Assembly: GCF_001921745.1 (NCBI RefSeq)
Contig: NZ_MRYA01000001.1
Span: 744,001-808,000, forward strand
DNA length: 64,000 nucleotides
DNA from: Psychrobacter sp. Cmf 22.2
GTDB lineage: Bacteria; Pseudomonadota; Gammaproteobacteria; Pseudomonadales; Moraxellaceae
Reading direction: 5' to 3'
Shown here: in pieces, positions 18,394-27,085 of the stretch
Layout: each line of letters starts with the position of its first letter
Position numbering within the stretch: the stretch's first letter is position 1
Program-made: the position numbers and the translations under genes
Notes under the pieces: model-generated
The model's input: the letters and a program-made list of their open reading frames with translations, nothing else
Told to the model about the DNA's origin: nothing
Database searches by the model: none

Positions 18394-21300
18394 TTAGTCT
18401 TTCCACGCTGTTTGTACTGGCTCAAAACCCAAGACTTTATCTGCCAGCAAGCGAGTCAGACGGCTGCTACTACTGCCAAGTCCGTTAAGTCTGATTTCTG
18501 CCATAACCGCTTGTGTGGGTTTTTCTCTAAGGTTTAGATCATTATAGTAGCGACGACCATAAACTGCAAAACCAATGCAGCAGTCTTCATAGTCAATACC
18601 AACGAGGGCGTCCAGCATTTTATCGCTGCGATAATCGTACTGACCTTGAGCAAGCACACGCCAGCTATTATTAACAGGGAAAATAGCAGACGCTGTAAAC
18701 GCAGATAATGGCAACTGATCCGTGTTTTCATCACGCTGACGTTTCACAAAACCGACGTTAAATAAGCTATTATTTGATGGTTGATAGCGCAACTCTGTCG
18801 TAAGGTAATTAAGATCATAGCTATTGTCTAAAGCGCCACTGACATCGACCCACACGTTATTGTAAGGTTGAGCACTAGCATTCCATACCATTCCAGAGGA
18901 GGACGTGCTAAATACGGGCGTTTGATCATCAAGAGTGACACGCCCATCGCCATAATAGAATTGCTCTGCAATGCTACCATCAAAACGTGTCACGCCCGTT
19001 GCATCGATGTAACGATAATTGATACCTGGCGTAATGGCATGCAAGTCTTGCAAGCGATCGTGCCCTAAAAACCAGCTGTCCGAAAATAACTGTTCGTAAT
19101 TGATAGAAGCAATACGAGTATTAAAGTTCGGAATGTCGTTTTGATCTTCAAAGGGCGAATAAGTGTATTTTAAACGTGGGCTAAGTAGCTGGTACCCACC
19201 CATGGTATCGTCGAAAGCACCAAAGGGTGAGCCTGCACGATATAGATGCAATCCAGCATCGATACTAGCTTGCGGTACAAAGACCGATTGACTGCCATCT
19301 TCTTTATTCAACTGGTTGTCTTCTAAACTGTCTTGATCATAAGAGGTATATAAATGTTGTAAGCTAAGCTTTGGTTTTACATAACCCCATGCAGCTTCAA
19401 TTGGGTAAGTAGTACTTAGTTTATTGTAGACACGTATACCGCTTTTTTCGTCCTCAGAGCCATCATCGATGGATTTTTTGAAGTAAGCTGAATCATGAAC
19501 GCCTGTAATGTCAAAGGCGTCTAACCAAGGCAGACGATAATTGAGTGATAACTGCGGCAAGCGTGAGTAGGGTTTGTCTTTGTCTTCTAACGCTTCGCCC
19601 GTACTTGTAAAGGCACTAAGCGTCTGGAACGTTTCAAGCTTTAGCTCACCATTGACATAATCATTATAATAGTTAAGTCGTCCACGTCTTGGTAAGTTTA
19701 GAGTGTTGTCTGATAAACCAAGTGTATCAAAGTCGTTTAAGTAGTCTTCATCAGACACATAACTGTATTTAGCATCGCCGCTCAAACGCGGAATGCTACT
19801 TGATGTCCAGTAGTGATCATAAAAAAAGCTACTACGATCCTCTCCATCATATTCTCTATCATTGGGTAAGTATGAGCCATTAAAAATGCCCTCGCCATAA
19901 TCTTCAGTTAAGTAACGAAACTCGCCTGATAGCATAGGGTTACGATTGGTATAGAGATGAGTGTTGAGCGTAGCATCATAGTTGGGTGCGAGGTTAAAGT
20001 AGTAGGGAATATCAATTTCTAAACCACTTTCGCTACCGATATTCGCGCTGGGTAATAAAAAACCACTACTACGGCGACTGTCTATAGGGAAGTTGAAGTA
20101 AGGTAAGTAAAATACAGGGACATCTGCAATACGAAAAGTAGTATCGTAAGCTTCACCGCGTCCAGTTTCAGTATCTAAATCAATACTTTTGGCATCGAAC
20201 TGCCATTTACGGTTGGTTGGCGGGCAAGTACTAAACATTACCTCGTCAAGCTCATACTGAGTATCATTAGGTCGATTCAAACGCTTAGCATAACCGTGGG
20301 CCTGTAACTCTACACTGGCAAAAGCCACTTCATCAGCAGTAGATTGTCCAGTCTCTGTGTTATATGCTAGGTTGTCTGCAACCCCAATAAGACCGCCCTT
20401 TAAAGACTTATCAGTCATACTAACATTGTCGCTACTTCGATTATCGCTATTGTTAGAGACTTGGTCAGTAAACATGACTTTGCCTTGTGCGGCAGCAATG
20501 CCATTGGCCAGATCAAGCATCACCTTGTCTGCTTCAATATGCTGACTACCTTGGTCGATAATGACATTGCCAGATAGTTCAGCATAATCTACGTTATTAT
20601 AATAGCCATAGTCAGACTCCGAAAACAGAGGCGCCTGCTCGTTAGGAATGCCATTGAGGTTGGTGTTTGTCTGTCCGCCTGCCTCATTGACTGCACGTTG
20701 ATAATTGGGGTTACGCTTAGGACTGACCCATTGACCTACACAGCGCTGTGCACTATCCACTGTGTTTGGAAGTAGCTTTAACTCTTTACCTACTTTAGGA
20801 ATATTGTGAGTCGCGGGCGTTGGTTGATTTTGAACATCGATTTGTTCAGAGCTTATAGCAGCATTGTTGTCCTTTAATGTTGATAAATCTGTGTCTGGTG
20901 TCAGCTCATAAAACTCTGCTAAACGCATCAGGCTGTCTTGAACACTCTCATCGTTGGTATCAAGACGGCTATTCTCAATTGCTGGATTCTGCTTTATAGG
21001 TTGATTTGCCTGCTCTGTATTGTTTTTATTGTTACTATCGATATTGTCTTGTGACGCTTTAACATCAATGTTTGAAATTTGAGTGGTTTCAGAGATTGTT
21101 AAGGTGGCATTATCAGTATTAGATACTGTATTATTAGCAGCCAAATCATCAATAGCATTGAGGTTATCGCTAGGGGCTAATGGATAGCTGTTGTCATTAG
21201 CTTGGTTGCCAATTACCGTATCAGCACTGTGCTTCACGCTCAAAGGATCTACAGTAGATAAAGGAGCAACATCCGTAGTTGTTGTATTGCTTAAACTATA

Positions 21301-21489
21301 GCTATCACTGCCGTTGTATTCTTTAGTAGAAGTACTAGCGATACTAGGGCGTTCAGAAATTAGCGGCGCTGCTGCCTGCTTATCATCGTTATCTATCGTG
21401 GCAGCGCTTACAGTCAAGCCTGTTAAGCTGATGGCACCAAACAAAATCAAACGAATGCTTTGGTAAAGCGGAGAATATAACAAGGGCAC
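18394..21489 (-). CDS. lptD: LPS-assembly protein LptD
   Basis: Outer-membrane barrel that inserts lipopolysaccharide together with LptE. At 1031 aa it is far longer than E. coli LptD (784 aa). A signal peptide (to about residue 29) is followed by about 215 residues rich in Asn, Asp, Ser and Thr, then the LptA-like jellyroll beginning at the first conserved Cys (QRCVGQW, near 250). The second Cys is in STCPPTNRKW near 421, and the Cys pair is in EDCCIGF near 971. All four disulphide cysteines are therefore present. The start is GTG at 21489, or possibly TTG at 21483, which has better AGGTG spacing; no ATG is available. It is divergent from amgK-murU. Confidence 0.95.
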   Translation of the reverse strand: MPLLYSPLYQSIRLILFGAISLTGLTVSAATIDNDDKQAAAPLISERPSIASTSTKEYNGSDSYSLSNTTTTDVAPLSTVDPLSVKHSADTVIGNQANDNSYPLAPSDNLNAIDDLAANNTVSNTDNATLTISETTQISNIDVKASQDNIDSNNKNNTEQANQPIKQNPAIENSRLDTNDESVQDSLMRLAEFYELTPDTDLSTLKDNNAAISSEQIDVQNQPTPATHNIPKVGKELKLLPNTVDSAQRCVGQWVSPKRNPNYQRAVNEAGGQTNTNLNGIPNEQAPLFSESDYGYYNNVDYAELSGNVIIDQGSQHIEADKVMLDLANGIAAAQGKVMFTDQVSNNSDNRSSDNVSMTDKSLKGGLIGVADNLAYNTETGQSTADEVAFASVELQAHGYAKRLNRPNDTQYELDEVMFSTCPPTNRKWQFDAKSIDLDTETGRGEAYDTTFRIADVPVFYLPYFNFPIDSRRSSGFLLPSANIGSESGLEIDIPYYFNLAPNYDATLNTHLYTNRNPMLSGEFRYLTEDYGEGIFNGSYLPNDREYDGEDRSSFFYDHYWTSSSIPRLSGDAKYSYVSDEDYLNDFDTLGLSDNTLNLPRRGRLNYYNDYVNGELKLETFQTLSAFTSTGEALEDKDKPYSRLPQLSLNYRLPWLDAFDITGVHDSAYFKKSIDDGSEDEKSGIRVYNKLSTTYPIEAAWGYVKPKLSLQHLYTSYDQDSLEDNQLNKEDGSQSVFVPQASIDAGLHLYRAGSPFGAFDDTMGGYQLLSPRLKYTYSPFEDQNDIPNFNTRIASINYEQLFSDSWFLGHDRLQDLHAITPGINYRYIDATGVTRFDGSIAEQFYYGDGRVTLDDQTPVFSTSSSGMVWNASAQPYNNVWVDVSGALDNSYDLNYLTTELRYQPSNNSLFNVGFVKRQRDENTDQLPLSAFTASAIFPVNNSWRVLAQGQYDYRSDKMLDALVGIDYEDCCIGFAVYGRRYYNDLNLREKPTQAVMAEIRLNGLGSSSSRLTRLLADKVLGFEPVQTAWKD

Positions 21490-21927
21490 ACCTATGATTG
21501 CAAAGCCTATGGGGTTGCGATATTTGATTCAGTTGTAGGTTTTAATCTCACTGTATGTTTAAGCTGAACTGATGAGAATCGGTTTGAAACAATAAAAGCG
21601 AGTTAAAATTAGTCATCTTTTCGACTACTATACGGTAATATAAATTTAAATATACGAACATATTACAACTATTGACGACTTATCATAGTCAAAAAAAACC
21701 AAATCAGCTACACTATTCATCAAATTTTTTGACGTAGTAAGACGCTTTTAGCGTTGAAGCTTAAAAGAACTAAAACGTCTAGCTGTTAAAAACAGCTCGT
21801 CATTCTAGCAAGTATTTACTTTATTTATTACTACTTTAGCCATTAATGCTTGGTATTTGACAATTATATTCTCAATATCGTGGTTTATAATTATTAGATG
21901 CTCAAGCTTACTACCAGTTAACCTGCG
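21490..21927. other. Divergent intergenic region, lptD / amgK
   Basis: About 440 bp with no coding frame; it should carry promoters for both operons. A short 7-bp hairpin, AGCTGTT-AAA-AACAGCT, lies at 21781-21797. A TTGACA at 21857 and a TATAAT at 21886 are both perfect but 23 nt apart, too far to be one standard promoter. Confidence 0.5.
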
Positions 21928-23094
21928 ATGCCCTTTATGACAGACAATATAGTTTTACAGCCTGATACTGATACGAATCTTAACGCCAGTGCAGTGAGTA
22001 GTGCTACTACTATTACCAATAATAATGTGAATGCTCGTCAGCAGCAATTGGAGAACTGGTTGCAGCAAGTATTTGAAGATCAGACGTTTATTCTTGATAG
22101 CTTACCTGGTGATGCTAGCGCACGCCAGTATCACCGTATACAACTTTTTGACGCCAACAGTAGCAGTGATACCCCAGTAGCGCGATATATCGTTATGGAT
22201 TCTGCTGACGAACAAGATGCCATGCAGCAGTTTGTCAATGTGACTAAACTAATGAGCCCTGCAGTCAATGTACCAGATCTTGTGGCTCAAGATATGGCAC
22301 AAGGGTTTTTAGTATTGCAAGATTTTGGAGCGACAGAGTTTGCGCACTTATTGGCTGATGCACCAACCAAAAAGGTTAATGAGTGCTATCAATTGGCGAT
22401 GAAGACATTGATTGATCTACAAAAGACGCCTGTGCAAATAGCACGCGTAGAGCACGAATTGCCAGATTATGATAGCGCAATGCTCAATCGAGAAATGGAT
22501 TTGTTTCGTGATTGGTTCATACCTTATATTGGCGTAAGCCTTGATGAGACGTTATGGGAAAATTTAAAAACAGCTTTAATGAATGATATCTTGACCCAGC
22601 CGCAAGTCTTGGTTCATCGTGATTATCACAGTCGCAACTTAATGCAAGATCAAGCAGATTATTCGCGCTTAGGCGTCATTGATTTTCAAGATGCTGTCAT
22701 CGGTGCATATACTTATGATTTAGTGTCCTTAGTACGTGATGCCTATGTTGAGTGGCCAGAGAGTCAGGTATCAAGCTGGGTTAATGACTTCTGGCAATTA
22801 CAACAGCAGGCAATGCTACCGACAGCGGACAGTGCTGAGCAGTTTGTAAATGATCTAAACGTAATGGGTGTACAGCGTCATTTAAAGGTATTAGGGATTT
22901 TTATTCGTTTATCTGAGCGCGATGGTAAAAACCGCTATTTGGCTGATATTCCAAAAGTCATGCGTGATCTTACCTTTGAGCTAAATTGGCTGGCTGAGCA
23001 AGGTCATGATGCTATGAAGCAAGCAGTATTACCGTTTAATCAATGGCTACAAGATAGCGTACTACCTGCTTATGAAGATAAGTTTGCATCGTAA
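21928..23094 (+). CDS. amgK: N-acetylmuramate/N-acetylglucosamine kinase AmgK (aminoglycoside phosphotransferase fold)
   Basis: In the Pseudomonas-type cell-wall recycling shortcut, AmgK phosphorylates MurNAc at the anomeric position and MurU then makes UDP-MurNAc. The 388-aa protein has the APH kinase fold: a nucleotide-loop segment LPGDASARQYHR near residue 62, the catalytic HRDYHSRN near 230, and the metal-binding IDFQDA near 250. Pairing with a sugar nucleotidyltransferase 56 bp downstream and location beside lptD reproduce the Pseudomonas amgK-murU locus. An ATG at 21937 is an alternative start; the first 35 residues are polar and likely disordered. Confidence 0.9.
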   Translation: MPFMTDNIVLQPDTDTNLNASAVSSATTITNNNVNARQQQLENWLQQVFEDQTFILDSLPGDASARQYHRIQLFDANSSSDTPVARYIVMDSADEQDAMQQFVNVTKLMSPAVNVPDLVAQDMAQGFLVLQDFGATEFAHLLADAPTKKVNECYQLAMKTLIDLQKTPVQIARVEHELPDYDSAMLNREMDLFRDWFIPYIGVSLDETLWENLKTALMNDILTQPQVLVHRDYHSRNLMQDQADYSRLGVIDFQDAVIGAYTYDLVSLVRDAYVEWPESQVSSWVNDFWQLQQQAMLPTADSAEQFVNDLNVMGVQRHLKVLGIFIRLSERDGKNRYLADIPKVMRDLTFELNWLAEQGHDAMKQAVLPFNQWLQDSVLPAYEDKFAS

Positions 23095-23150
23095 TAGGTG
23101 TTGATGAATTCAGTCGTTTACTAAAATAACAATGTTAATAAGGAACATGC

Positions 23151-23879
23151 ATGGCTGTTATAACGCAAGCAATGATTTTGGCGGCTGGCAAGGGGACTCG
23201 TCTGCGTCCATTGACTCTTGAGACCCCAAAACCGTTAGTTAAAGTAGGTGGACAGCCGCTAATTGTCTGGCATATAAAGGCGTTACAAGCAGCGGGCATC
23301 ACTGATATTGTTATCAATGTCTCGTGGCTCGCTGACAAGCTGATAGATGCTTTAGGCGATGGGTCGCAATACGGGGTGAATTTGCATTGGTCGGTTGAAG
23401 ATGATGAGCCTTTAGAGACCGCGGGTGGGATTTTTCAAGCGCTACAAACAGGTAAACTGCGAGATGAACCTTTTATTTTAGTCAACTCTGATATTTGGAC
23501 GACATATGATTTTGCACAATTACAAGATTATACGCTAAGTGCCGATCAACGCGCACATTTGTTGTTAATTGACAATCCAGAGCATAATGACAGCGGTGAC
23601 TTTGCTATTAATAATGGGCTTGCCAGTGAGAATCCAATCGGTGATGCGGATAAATATACCTTTGCTGGTATTAGCGTGATGTCACCCAGATTGGTGGATG
23701 GCTTGGTCGCGGGGCAACCAGCGGCACTAGCGCCACTACTCAAGCAGGCGATGCTTAAGTTTCAGATTACCGCTGAGGTTATTACTAATAACTGGATAGA
23801 CGTCGGCACACCTGAGCGCTTAGAGCAGATCAATGATTTTATTGACAATAAAGGCGCTGATAATCATTGCGGAGTTTGA
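23151..23879 (+). CDS. murU: N-acetylmuramate alpha-1-phosphate uridylyltransferase MurU
   Basis: Converts MurNAc-1-phosphate and UTP to UDP-MurNAc, bypassing the MurA step and so lowering fosfomycin sensitivity in organisms with this route. The 242-aa protein opens with the nucleotidyltransferase motif MILAAGKGTRLRPLT at residues 8-22, followed by the TPKPLVKVGG block. The metal-binding Asp lies in LVNSDIWT near residue 113, and WIDVGTPERL near the C-terminus is typical of NDP-sugar synthases. AAGGAAC precedes the ATG. It forms an operon with amgK and ends in a strong terminator. Confidence 0.92.
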   Translation: MAVITQAMILAAGKGTRLRPLTLETPKPLVKVGGQPLIVWHIKALQAAGITDIVINVSWLADKLIDALGDGSQYGVNLHWSVEDDEPLETAGGIFQALQTGKLRDEPFILVNSDIWTTYDFAQLQDYTLSADQRAHLLLIDNPEHNDSGDFAINNGLASENPIGDADKYTFAGISVMSPRLVDGLVAGQPAALAPLLKQAMLKFQITAEVITNNWIDVGTPERLEQINDFIDNKGADNHCGV

Positions 23880-23901
23880 TTAATAAAAAAACTTGATAAA
23901 T

Positions 23902-23942
23902 AAAAAAGGGCGCGCTGATCTTATGATTAGCGCGCCCTTTTT
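23902..23942. terminator. Bidirectional terminator, murU / cyd operon
   Basis: GGGCGCGCT and AGCGCGCCC pair perfectly, with an inner ATC/GAT extension after one mismatch and A- and T-runs outside. It serves the convergent murU (+) and cyd small gene (-). Confidence 0.9.
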
Positions 23943-23961
23943 GTGTTAGACAAACAACATT

Positions 23962-24078
23962 CTAAACGCCCATTGCCAATTTTATTAATTGGGCAATGGT
24001 AAAGATAACTAAAAAACCTGCCAAATATAAACCAATGAACCATGCCCATTGCGTTTGTTTTTTACTGAGCTTTTTCAT
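23962..24078 (-). CDS. 38-aa membrane peptide of the cytochrome bd operon (CydX/DUF2474-like)
   Basis: This short gene lies 100 bp downstream of cydB on the same strand. It encodes MKKLSKKQTQWAWFIGLYLA, then a hydrophobic stretch ending QLIKLAMGV. It has a basic start, one membrane helix beginning with W-x-W, and a terminal L-I-K-x-A-M. Tiny single-helix subunits (CydX, CydS, CydH, or DUF2474 members beside cyanide-insensitive oxidases) are often encoded next to cydAB and stabilise the hemes. The helix pattern fits the DUF2474 type best, though that assignment is by eye. GAGAGGT sits 5 nt ahead of the ATG. Confidence 0.75.
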   Translation of the reverse strand: MKKLSKKQTQWAWFIGLYLAGFLVIFTIAQLIKLAMGV

Positions 24079-24178
24079 AGTGACCTCTCAACTCACGTCT
24101 TGATTGTAGCTGCCATCATCTAATACAGCAGTCACAGTCATTCATGCTACTTTATCCAATGCATATCGCTGTTATCGA

Positions 24179-25195
24179 TTAATACATAGGATTATGATCA
24201 GATTTACCCTTAAAGGTATAATACGCAAAAGCCGTATAACTTAAGATAATCGGCAGCATAATGATTGCACCAATCAGCATAAAGGAGAGCGAGGTATCAG
24301 CGGCTGCTGCTTCATAAATCGTCATCTGATACGGTACTATATAAGGGAATATGGCAAAACAAACACCAATATAACCCATCAAAAACAGAGCAACCGTTAA
24401 CAAAAATGGACGATATTCGCGCTCAGTGTTTAAGTCTTTACGCATTAAGAAAAATAGCACTAATACAATAATTGGCATTGGCGCAAGATAGAGCAACCCT
24501 GGAAAGCTAAACCAGCCTTCAAGTGCATCAATATCTGAGAAAAACATAGAGATTGTAACGACTATCATCGCACCCACTAATGCCTTCAACATCCAGTTAG
24601 AGACTTTGCGAGCCCATACTTGTAGCTTATGTTCAGTTTTGATAATAAGCCAAGTAGAACCAAGTAGTGCATAACCAATGATAAGTGCAAATCCACACAT
24701 GATTGGGAATGGTGAGAACCAGTCAAAAGGACCGCCAGTGTACAAACGGTTGCTTGCTTCTAATCCTTGCACCAATGCACCAAGCATGATTCCTTGAGAG
24801 AAAGTAGCAATCACAGAACCTACAAAAAAGAAGGTATCCCAGACGTGTCGGCGTGAGGAGGCTTTAAAGCGAAACTCAAACGCAACTCCGCGCATAATGA
24901 GACCAAACAGCATAGCGGTAACGGGCAAGTAGAGACCAGTCATTATGATACCGTAAGCGACTGGGAAAGCGGCAAATAAGCCTCCACCGCCCAATACCAA
25001 CCAAGTCTCATTACCATCCCAAAATGGGGCAATAGAGTTCATCATTCGGCTACGGTTTTTGTCTGAGCCTGCAAATGGGAATAAAATCCCGCAACCTAAG
25101 TCAAAACCATCAAGTAGCACGTAGATAAAGACAGAGAGCGCGATTAGTCCGCCCCAAATCAAAGGTAAGTCTAATACATCACCGTAGTTAAACAT
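24179..25195 (-). CDS. cydB: Cytochrome bd-type quinol oxidase subunit II
   Basis: Membrane partner of CydA in a quinol:oxygen oxidoreductase with high oxygen affinity. The 338-aa protein has about eight membrane segments. It has the family block YVLLDGFDLGCGILFPF near residues 25-41 and FWDGNETWLVLGGGGLFAAF near residue 58. Length is closer to the CioB/short-type (about 335 aa) than to E. coli CydB (379 aa). Its start overlaps the cydA stop by one base (TAATG), showing translational coupling. Confidence 0.95.
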   Translation of the reverse strand: MFNYGDVLDLPLIWGGLIALSVFIYVLLDGFDLGCGILFPFAGSDKNRSRMMNSIAPFWDGNETWLVLGGGGLFAAFPVAYGIIMTGLYLPVTAMLFGLIMRGVAFEFRFKASSRRHVWDTFFFVGSVIATFSQGIMLGALVQGLEASNRLYTGGPFDWFSPFPIMCGFALIIGYALLGSTWLIIKTEHKLQVWARKVSNWMLKALVGAMIVVTISMFFSDIDALEGWFSFPGLLYLAPMPIIVLVLFFLMRKDLNTEREYRPFLLTVALFLMGYIGVCFAIFPYIVPYQMTIYEAAAADTSLSFMLIGAIIMLPIILSYTAFAYYTFKGKSDHNPMY

Positions 25196-26703
25196 TAGCG
25201 TAACCCTCCATCATCGATATCATCCGCTGGCGTATCAAGATCTTCTGCGTCATCTTTCTTAGTGTGTTTAGAGGGATTGTTATCACCACTCAATGTACGA
25301 CCTTGTCCTTCAGTGATAGAATGCTCATAAATATTGTCATCTGCAGGGTCTTCATAAGGTTTTGGTCCTTGAGCAATCAGACGTAAGATATAGAAACTGC
25401 CCGCACCAAAGACAAAGATATACAGTACGATAAAGCCAATCAACGTTGTTGCCACTTGTTGGGCGGCGACTGGTGACATACTTTCAGCCGTGCGTATGAC
25501 CTCGTATACTGTCCATGGTTGACGCCCTGTTTCAGTGACGAACCAGCCGGCAAGTAAGGCGACAAAACCAAGAGGTGTCATCATCATCCATGCTCGATGA
25601 AACCATTTACTTTCAGGATTGTACTGCTGTTTTTTAAAGTATTTATAAAGACTAAATAATCCGACTAGGACCATCAGCGTACCTATACCCACCATGACGC
25701 GAAATGACCAAAACACAATAGGGACATAAGGCTGATCTTCTGGCGCCCAATTCTTAAGCCCTTTAACTTCACCATCCAACGAGTGCGTCAAAATTAGACC
25801 AGATAAATAGGGGATTTTAACTTCATAATGGTTTTTTTGTGCTTCTTGATCTGGAATGCCAAATAGGACTAATGGCGCTCCGCGTTCATCTTCCCAAAGA
25901 CCTTCCATCGCTGCAACTTTAGCAGGTTGATGCTCAAGCGTATTTAAACCATGCATATCGCCAATCAATACCTGCGCTGGTGCAACAAAAATAGCCATTA
26001 CCATTGCCATACCTAGCATGACGCGGCCGTGTTTGCGATGTTCAGTATGCTTTTTAGATTGAATGTAGTAGGCACCGATACCACCAATCACAAAAGCAGT
26101 GGTCAAGAAAGCTGCCGTCATCATATGTGCGTAGCGGAACGGGAATGATGGGTTAAAGATAATCTCAAGCCAGTTGGTCGGATAGAGCAAACCATCAGCA
26201 CCAACCATAAAGCCCTGCGGCGTTTGCATAAAGCTGTTGGCAGCCAAAATCCAGAACCCTGAAATGAGCGTACCAATGGCCACAATCGCCGTTGAGGCAA
26301 AGTGCATGCGCTTGCTAACACGTCCCCAACCAAACAGCATAATACCCAAAAAAGAAGCTTCTAAGAAAAAAGCGGTCAGCACTTCGTATGCCAGTAGAGG
26401 CCCTAAGACGTTACCGGCTTTATCTGAGAATACTGCCCAGTTGGTGCCGAATTGGTAGGACATGACCACGCCTGATACTACGCCCATACCAAAAACAACG
26501 GCAAATATTTTTACCCAGTGCTTGTAAACTTCTGCATAAATAGGCTCGCCCGTCTTTAGCCACCGAAATTCAAGCACAGTCAAAAAGCTGGCAAGTCCGA
26601 TAGAGAATGCGGGAAAAACAATATGAAAAGAGATAACAAAAGCAAACTGGATACGCGCTAGCATAAGCGCATCCATCTGATCGATCATAAACGTAGCGAA
26701 CAT
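25195..26703 (-). CDS. cydA: Cytochrome bd-type quinol oxidase subunit I
   Basis: Carries the quinol site and hemes b558, b595 and d. The 502-aa protein has the heme-ligand His at residue 27 (in FVISFHIVFPAF) and the conserved GRQPWTVYEV block near residue 393. The loop between the sixth and seventh helices is short, lacking the long Q-loop insertion of E. coli CydA. That places it in the short-Q-loop group, which includes the cyanide-insensitive CioA. AAGGTAAC precedes the ATG. The C-terminal 50 residues are acidic and probably disordered. Whether it is truly cyanide-insensitive or binds heme d cannot be read from sequence. Confidence 0.95.
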   Translation of the reverse strand: MFATFMIDQMDALMLARIQFAFVISFHIVFPAFSIGLASFLTVLEFRWLKTGEPIYAEVYKHWVKIFAVVFGMGVVSGVVMSYQFGTNWAVFSDKAGNVLGPLLAYEVLTAFFLEASFLGIMLFGWGRVSKRMHFASTAIVAIGTLISGFWILAANSFMQTPQGFMVGADGLLYPTNWLEIIFNPSFPFRYAHMMTAAFLTTAFVIGGIGAYYIQSKKHTEHRKHGRVMLGMAMVMAIFVAPAQVLIGDMHGLNTLEHQPAKVAAMEGLWEDERGAPLVLFGIPDQEAQKNHYEVKIPYLSGLILTHSLDGEVKGLKNWAPEDQPYVPIVFWSFRVMVGIGTLMVLVGLFSLYKYFKKQQYNPESKWFHRAWMMMTPLGFVALLAGWFVTETGRQPWTVYEVIRTAESMSPVAAQQVATTLIGFIVLYIFVFGAGSFYILRLIAQGPKPYEDPADDNIYEHSITEGQGRTLSGDNNPSKHTKKDDAEDLDTPADDIDDGGLR

Positions 26704-27085
26704 AAACGGTTACCTTTACCTGTTAGCTGACTAGCGATGGCTTCCATGATACGCTCAAGTAACTGTCCGTAATCAATAATACAAACGTTACGGGCAATAG
26801 CCAATTGTTATTTAGCTACAAACGACATTCAGCTAAAAGCGTTTTATATAAAGATATTTTATACAAATACTACTTAGCTGTAGCAGATAACCTATATCCT
26901 TATAAATTAAAGTCATTTGTCTATAAATTACGTAAATTAATATCTATTAACGTGCATATATTATGCGCCACCCTAAGTACACACGCAAGCTGTGCATGGT
27001 AAGTGTTGTTAACCCAACGACTACTAGTCCGTCATTAATAATTACCTATAATAAAGATATACTTAATAGTTGCTCATAACATATA
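26704..27085. other. Spacer upstream of cydAB
   Basis: About 380 AT-rich bases without a credible gene. The cydA promoter lies at 26776-26804. I looked for an FNR/ANR site (TTGAT-N4-ATCAA) and found none. Confidence 0.5.
26776..26804 (-). promoter_or_regulatory. Candidate promoter of cydAB
   Basis: On the - strand, TTGGCT (26804-26799) and TATTAT (26781-26776) are separated by 17 nt, about 73 bp before the cydA ATG. Confidence 0.5.

Noticed and set aside
21857..21891. TTGACA and TATAAT upstream of amgK as a promoter
   Set aside because: Both hexamers are perfect, but the spacer is 23 nt, outside the usable range.
26805..27002. A 65-codon open frame upstream of cydA on the + strand
   Set aside because: AT-rich, Lys/Tyr/Leu-heavy composition with no ribosome site or domain; it overlaps the likely cydA promoter region.
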